Below, one piece after another: positions 6,276 through 6,712 of a DNA stretch of 6,712 nt. A program made the translations under genes and the position numbers. Within the stretch, counting starts at the first letter, position 1; every line of letters begins with the position of its first letter. The DNA is from Helicobacteraceae bacterium (GTDB lineage Bacteria > Campylobacterota > Campylobacteria > Campylobacterales > SZUA-545). The DNA lies in assembly GCA_031282285.1 (NCBI GenBank), contig JAITEA010000043.1:1-6712 (forward strand), read 5' to 3'. The notes below the pieces were generated by a model. The model searched no databases. It was given only the letters and a program-made list of their open reading frames with translations, and was not told where the DNA came from.

Positions 6276-6296
6276 AGGCGATCGCCGCCTCTTTTT
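6276..6296 (+). terminator. Intrinsic terminator after the histidine kinase
   Basis: AGGCG (6276-6280) pairs with CGCCT (6286-6290) around a five-base loop and is followed one base later by TTTTT (6292-6296). It starts nine bases after the kinase stop, as expected for the end of the regulator-kinase unit. The loop and inner stem form one of the GCGATCGC octamers (6278-6285), so GGCGATCGCC is also a perfect 10-base palindrome. Confidence 0.65.
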
Positions 6297-6309
6297 ATAT
6301 TTCCATTTC

Positions 6310-6329
6310 TGGCGCAAAACCAGCCGCCA
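6310..6329. repeat. Second inverted repeat in the convergent intergenic region
   Basis: TGGCG (6310-6314) and CGCCA (6325-6329) could pair around a ten-base loop. On the plus strand a T-run (6339-6343) follows about nine bases later, too far for a standard terminator. It may act as a backup terminator between the convergent kinase and TPR genes, or be chance. Confidence 0.25.
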
Positions 6330-6341
6330 AATTGCCCCTTT

Positions 6342-6712
6342 TTATAATAATGCCATAAACGGTTCCATATCAGCCGCTTTGGCGTAATCTTCCATGCATT
6401 GTTTCATGTCTCCCAACTTAGCGTAAGCATTCGCGCGGTTGTAATAAGCATTCGCGAAATTAGGGTTTAACTCTATCGCCCTGTCGTAGTCTTTGATAGC
6501 TTTTTCACACTCTCCAAGCTCGCTGTAAACAAGCGCGCGGAAGTTTAAAGCCCTTGCGTCAGGAGATAGTTCAACGCTCGAAGTAAAATCCGCAAGAGCC
6601 TTTGGGTAATCTTCCGCTCTTTTGTATTCGCATCCGCGTTCCAGATAAAATTCGGCGCGGTTTGGCTCAAGCTCTATCGCTTTGTCGAAATCCTTCAAAG
6701 CTTTTGCCCTCT
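6342..6712 (-). CDS. Tetratricopeptide-repeat protein, 3' part (N-terminus outside the window)
   Basis: The frame is open to the right edge, so this is the C-terminal part of a longer protein. No ATG with a ribosome site is visible; a TTG at 6698 should not be taken as the start because it lies inside a repeat. The roughly 122 visible residues hold the end of one TPR (DFDKAIELEPN) and three full 34-residue units with the usual Tyr/Arg, Gly/Ala and Pro positions: AEFYLERGCEY to LSPD, ALNFRALVYSELG to LNPN, and ANAYYNRANAYAKLG to MEP. TPRs form helical hairpins for protein-protein binding, so a specific role cannot be given. The protein ends shortly after the last repeat (FMALL). Four counted 60-base lines average about 47% G+C, below the 62% of two mgtE lines. 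It is convergent with the kinase gene. Confidence 0.9.
   Translation of the reverse strand, partial: RAKALKDFDKAIELEPNRAEFYLERGCEYKRAEDYPKALADFTSSVELSPDARALNFRALVYSELGECEKAIKDYDRAIELNPNFANAYYNRANAYAKLGDMKQCMEDYAKAADMEPFMALL

Larger units (their letters stand above)
105..6285. repeat. Dispersed GCGATCGC octamer (HIP1-like), nine copies
   Basis: The perfect 8-base palindrome GCGATCGC is found at 105-112, 741-748, 1420-1427, 1531-1538, 2732-2739, 3209-3216, 5569-5576, 6182-6189 and 6278-6285. At about 54% G+C, independent bases would give roughly 0.14 copies in this length. Seven copies are read in the same frame as Ala-Ile-Ala, one as Cys-Asp-Arg, and one is intergenic in a terminator. The sequence equals the core of cyanobacterial HIP1. 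Confidence 0.8.

Noticed and set aside
1..6712. Mobile element, CRISPR array, toxin-antitoxin or phage-defence cassette
   Set aside because: Apart from the unidentified secreted and acidic proteins, every gene belongs to a housekeeping, transport, signalling or TPR family; no transposase, integrase, spaced direct repeats or nuclease motif was seen on either strand.

Overview
The window looks like an ordinary chromosomal segment of a bacterium. The best lineage guess is Campylobacterota (the former epsilonproteobacteria). This rests on memory rather than a search: the trigger factor resembles Campylobacter trigger factor through its C-terminal region, and the kinase has a HAMP-less architecture with a His-Glu-Leu-Thr-Thr-Pro H-box of the kind I associate with that group. 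Base composition is higher in G+C than in most well-known members: two hand-counted 60-base lines of mgtE give about 62%. The octamer GCGATCGC occurs nine times.

Layout. (1) Positions 1-1937, minus strand: the secreted protein of unknown function (1311-1937) lies upstream of trigger factor (tig, 1204 down past the left edge), with a 106-base gap holding an A/T-rich inverted repeat and, presumably, the tig promoter. (2) Positions 1938-2014: a 77-base divergent intergenic region. (3) Positions 2015-4371, plus strand: mgtE (Mg2+ transporter/channel), a LOG/TIGR00730 Rossmann-fold protein 9 bases later, and a 72-residue extremely acidic small protein overlapping its stop by one base. These look like one operon. 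(4) Positions 4439-6267, plus strand: an OmpR-type response regulator and a membrane histidine kinase overlapping by ATGA, with an intrinsic terminator after the kinase. The regulator has a TAAAAT box placed so that its transcript may be leaderless. (5) Positions 6342-6712, minus strand: the 3' part of a TPR-repeat gene, convergent with the kinase and lower in G+C (about 47% over 240 counted bases).

How the genes fit together. Trigger factor folds nascent chains at the ribosome. MgtE admits Mg2+ under control of its cytoplasmic N and CBS domains. The LOG protein probably hydrolyses nucleoside monophosphates. The kinase/regulator pair senses an unknown extracytoplasmic signal. Nothing in the sequence ties the two-component pair to Mg2+, although adjacency makes that testable. 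I see no mobile element, CRISPR array, tRNA, rRNA or clear defence system. The least explained items are the acidic protein, the secreted protein divergent from mgtE, and the GCGATCGC enrichment. No gene-free stretch exceeds about 110 bases.
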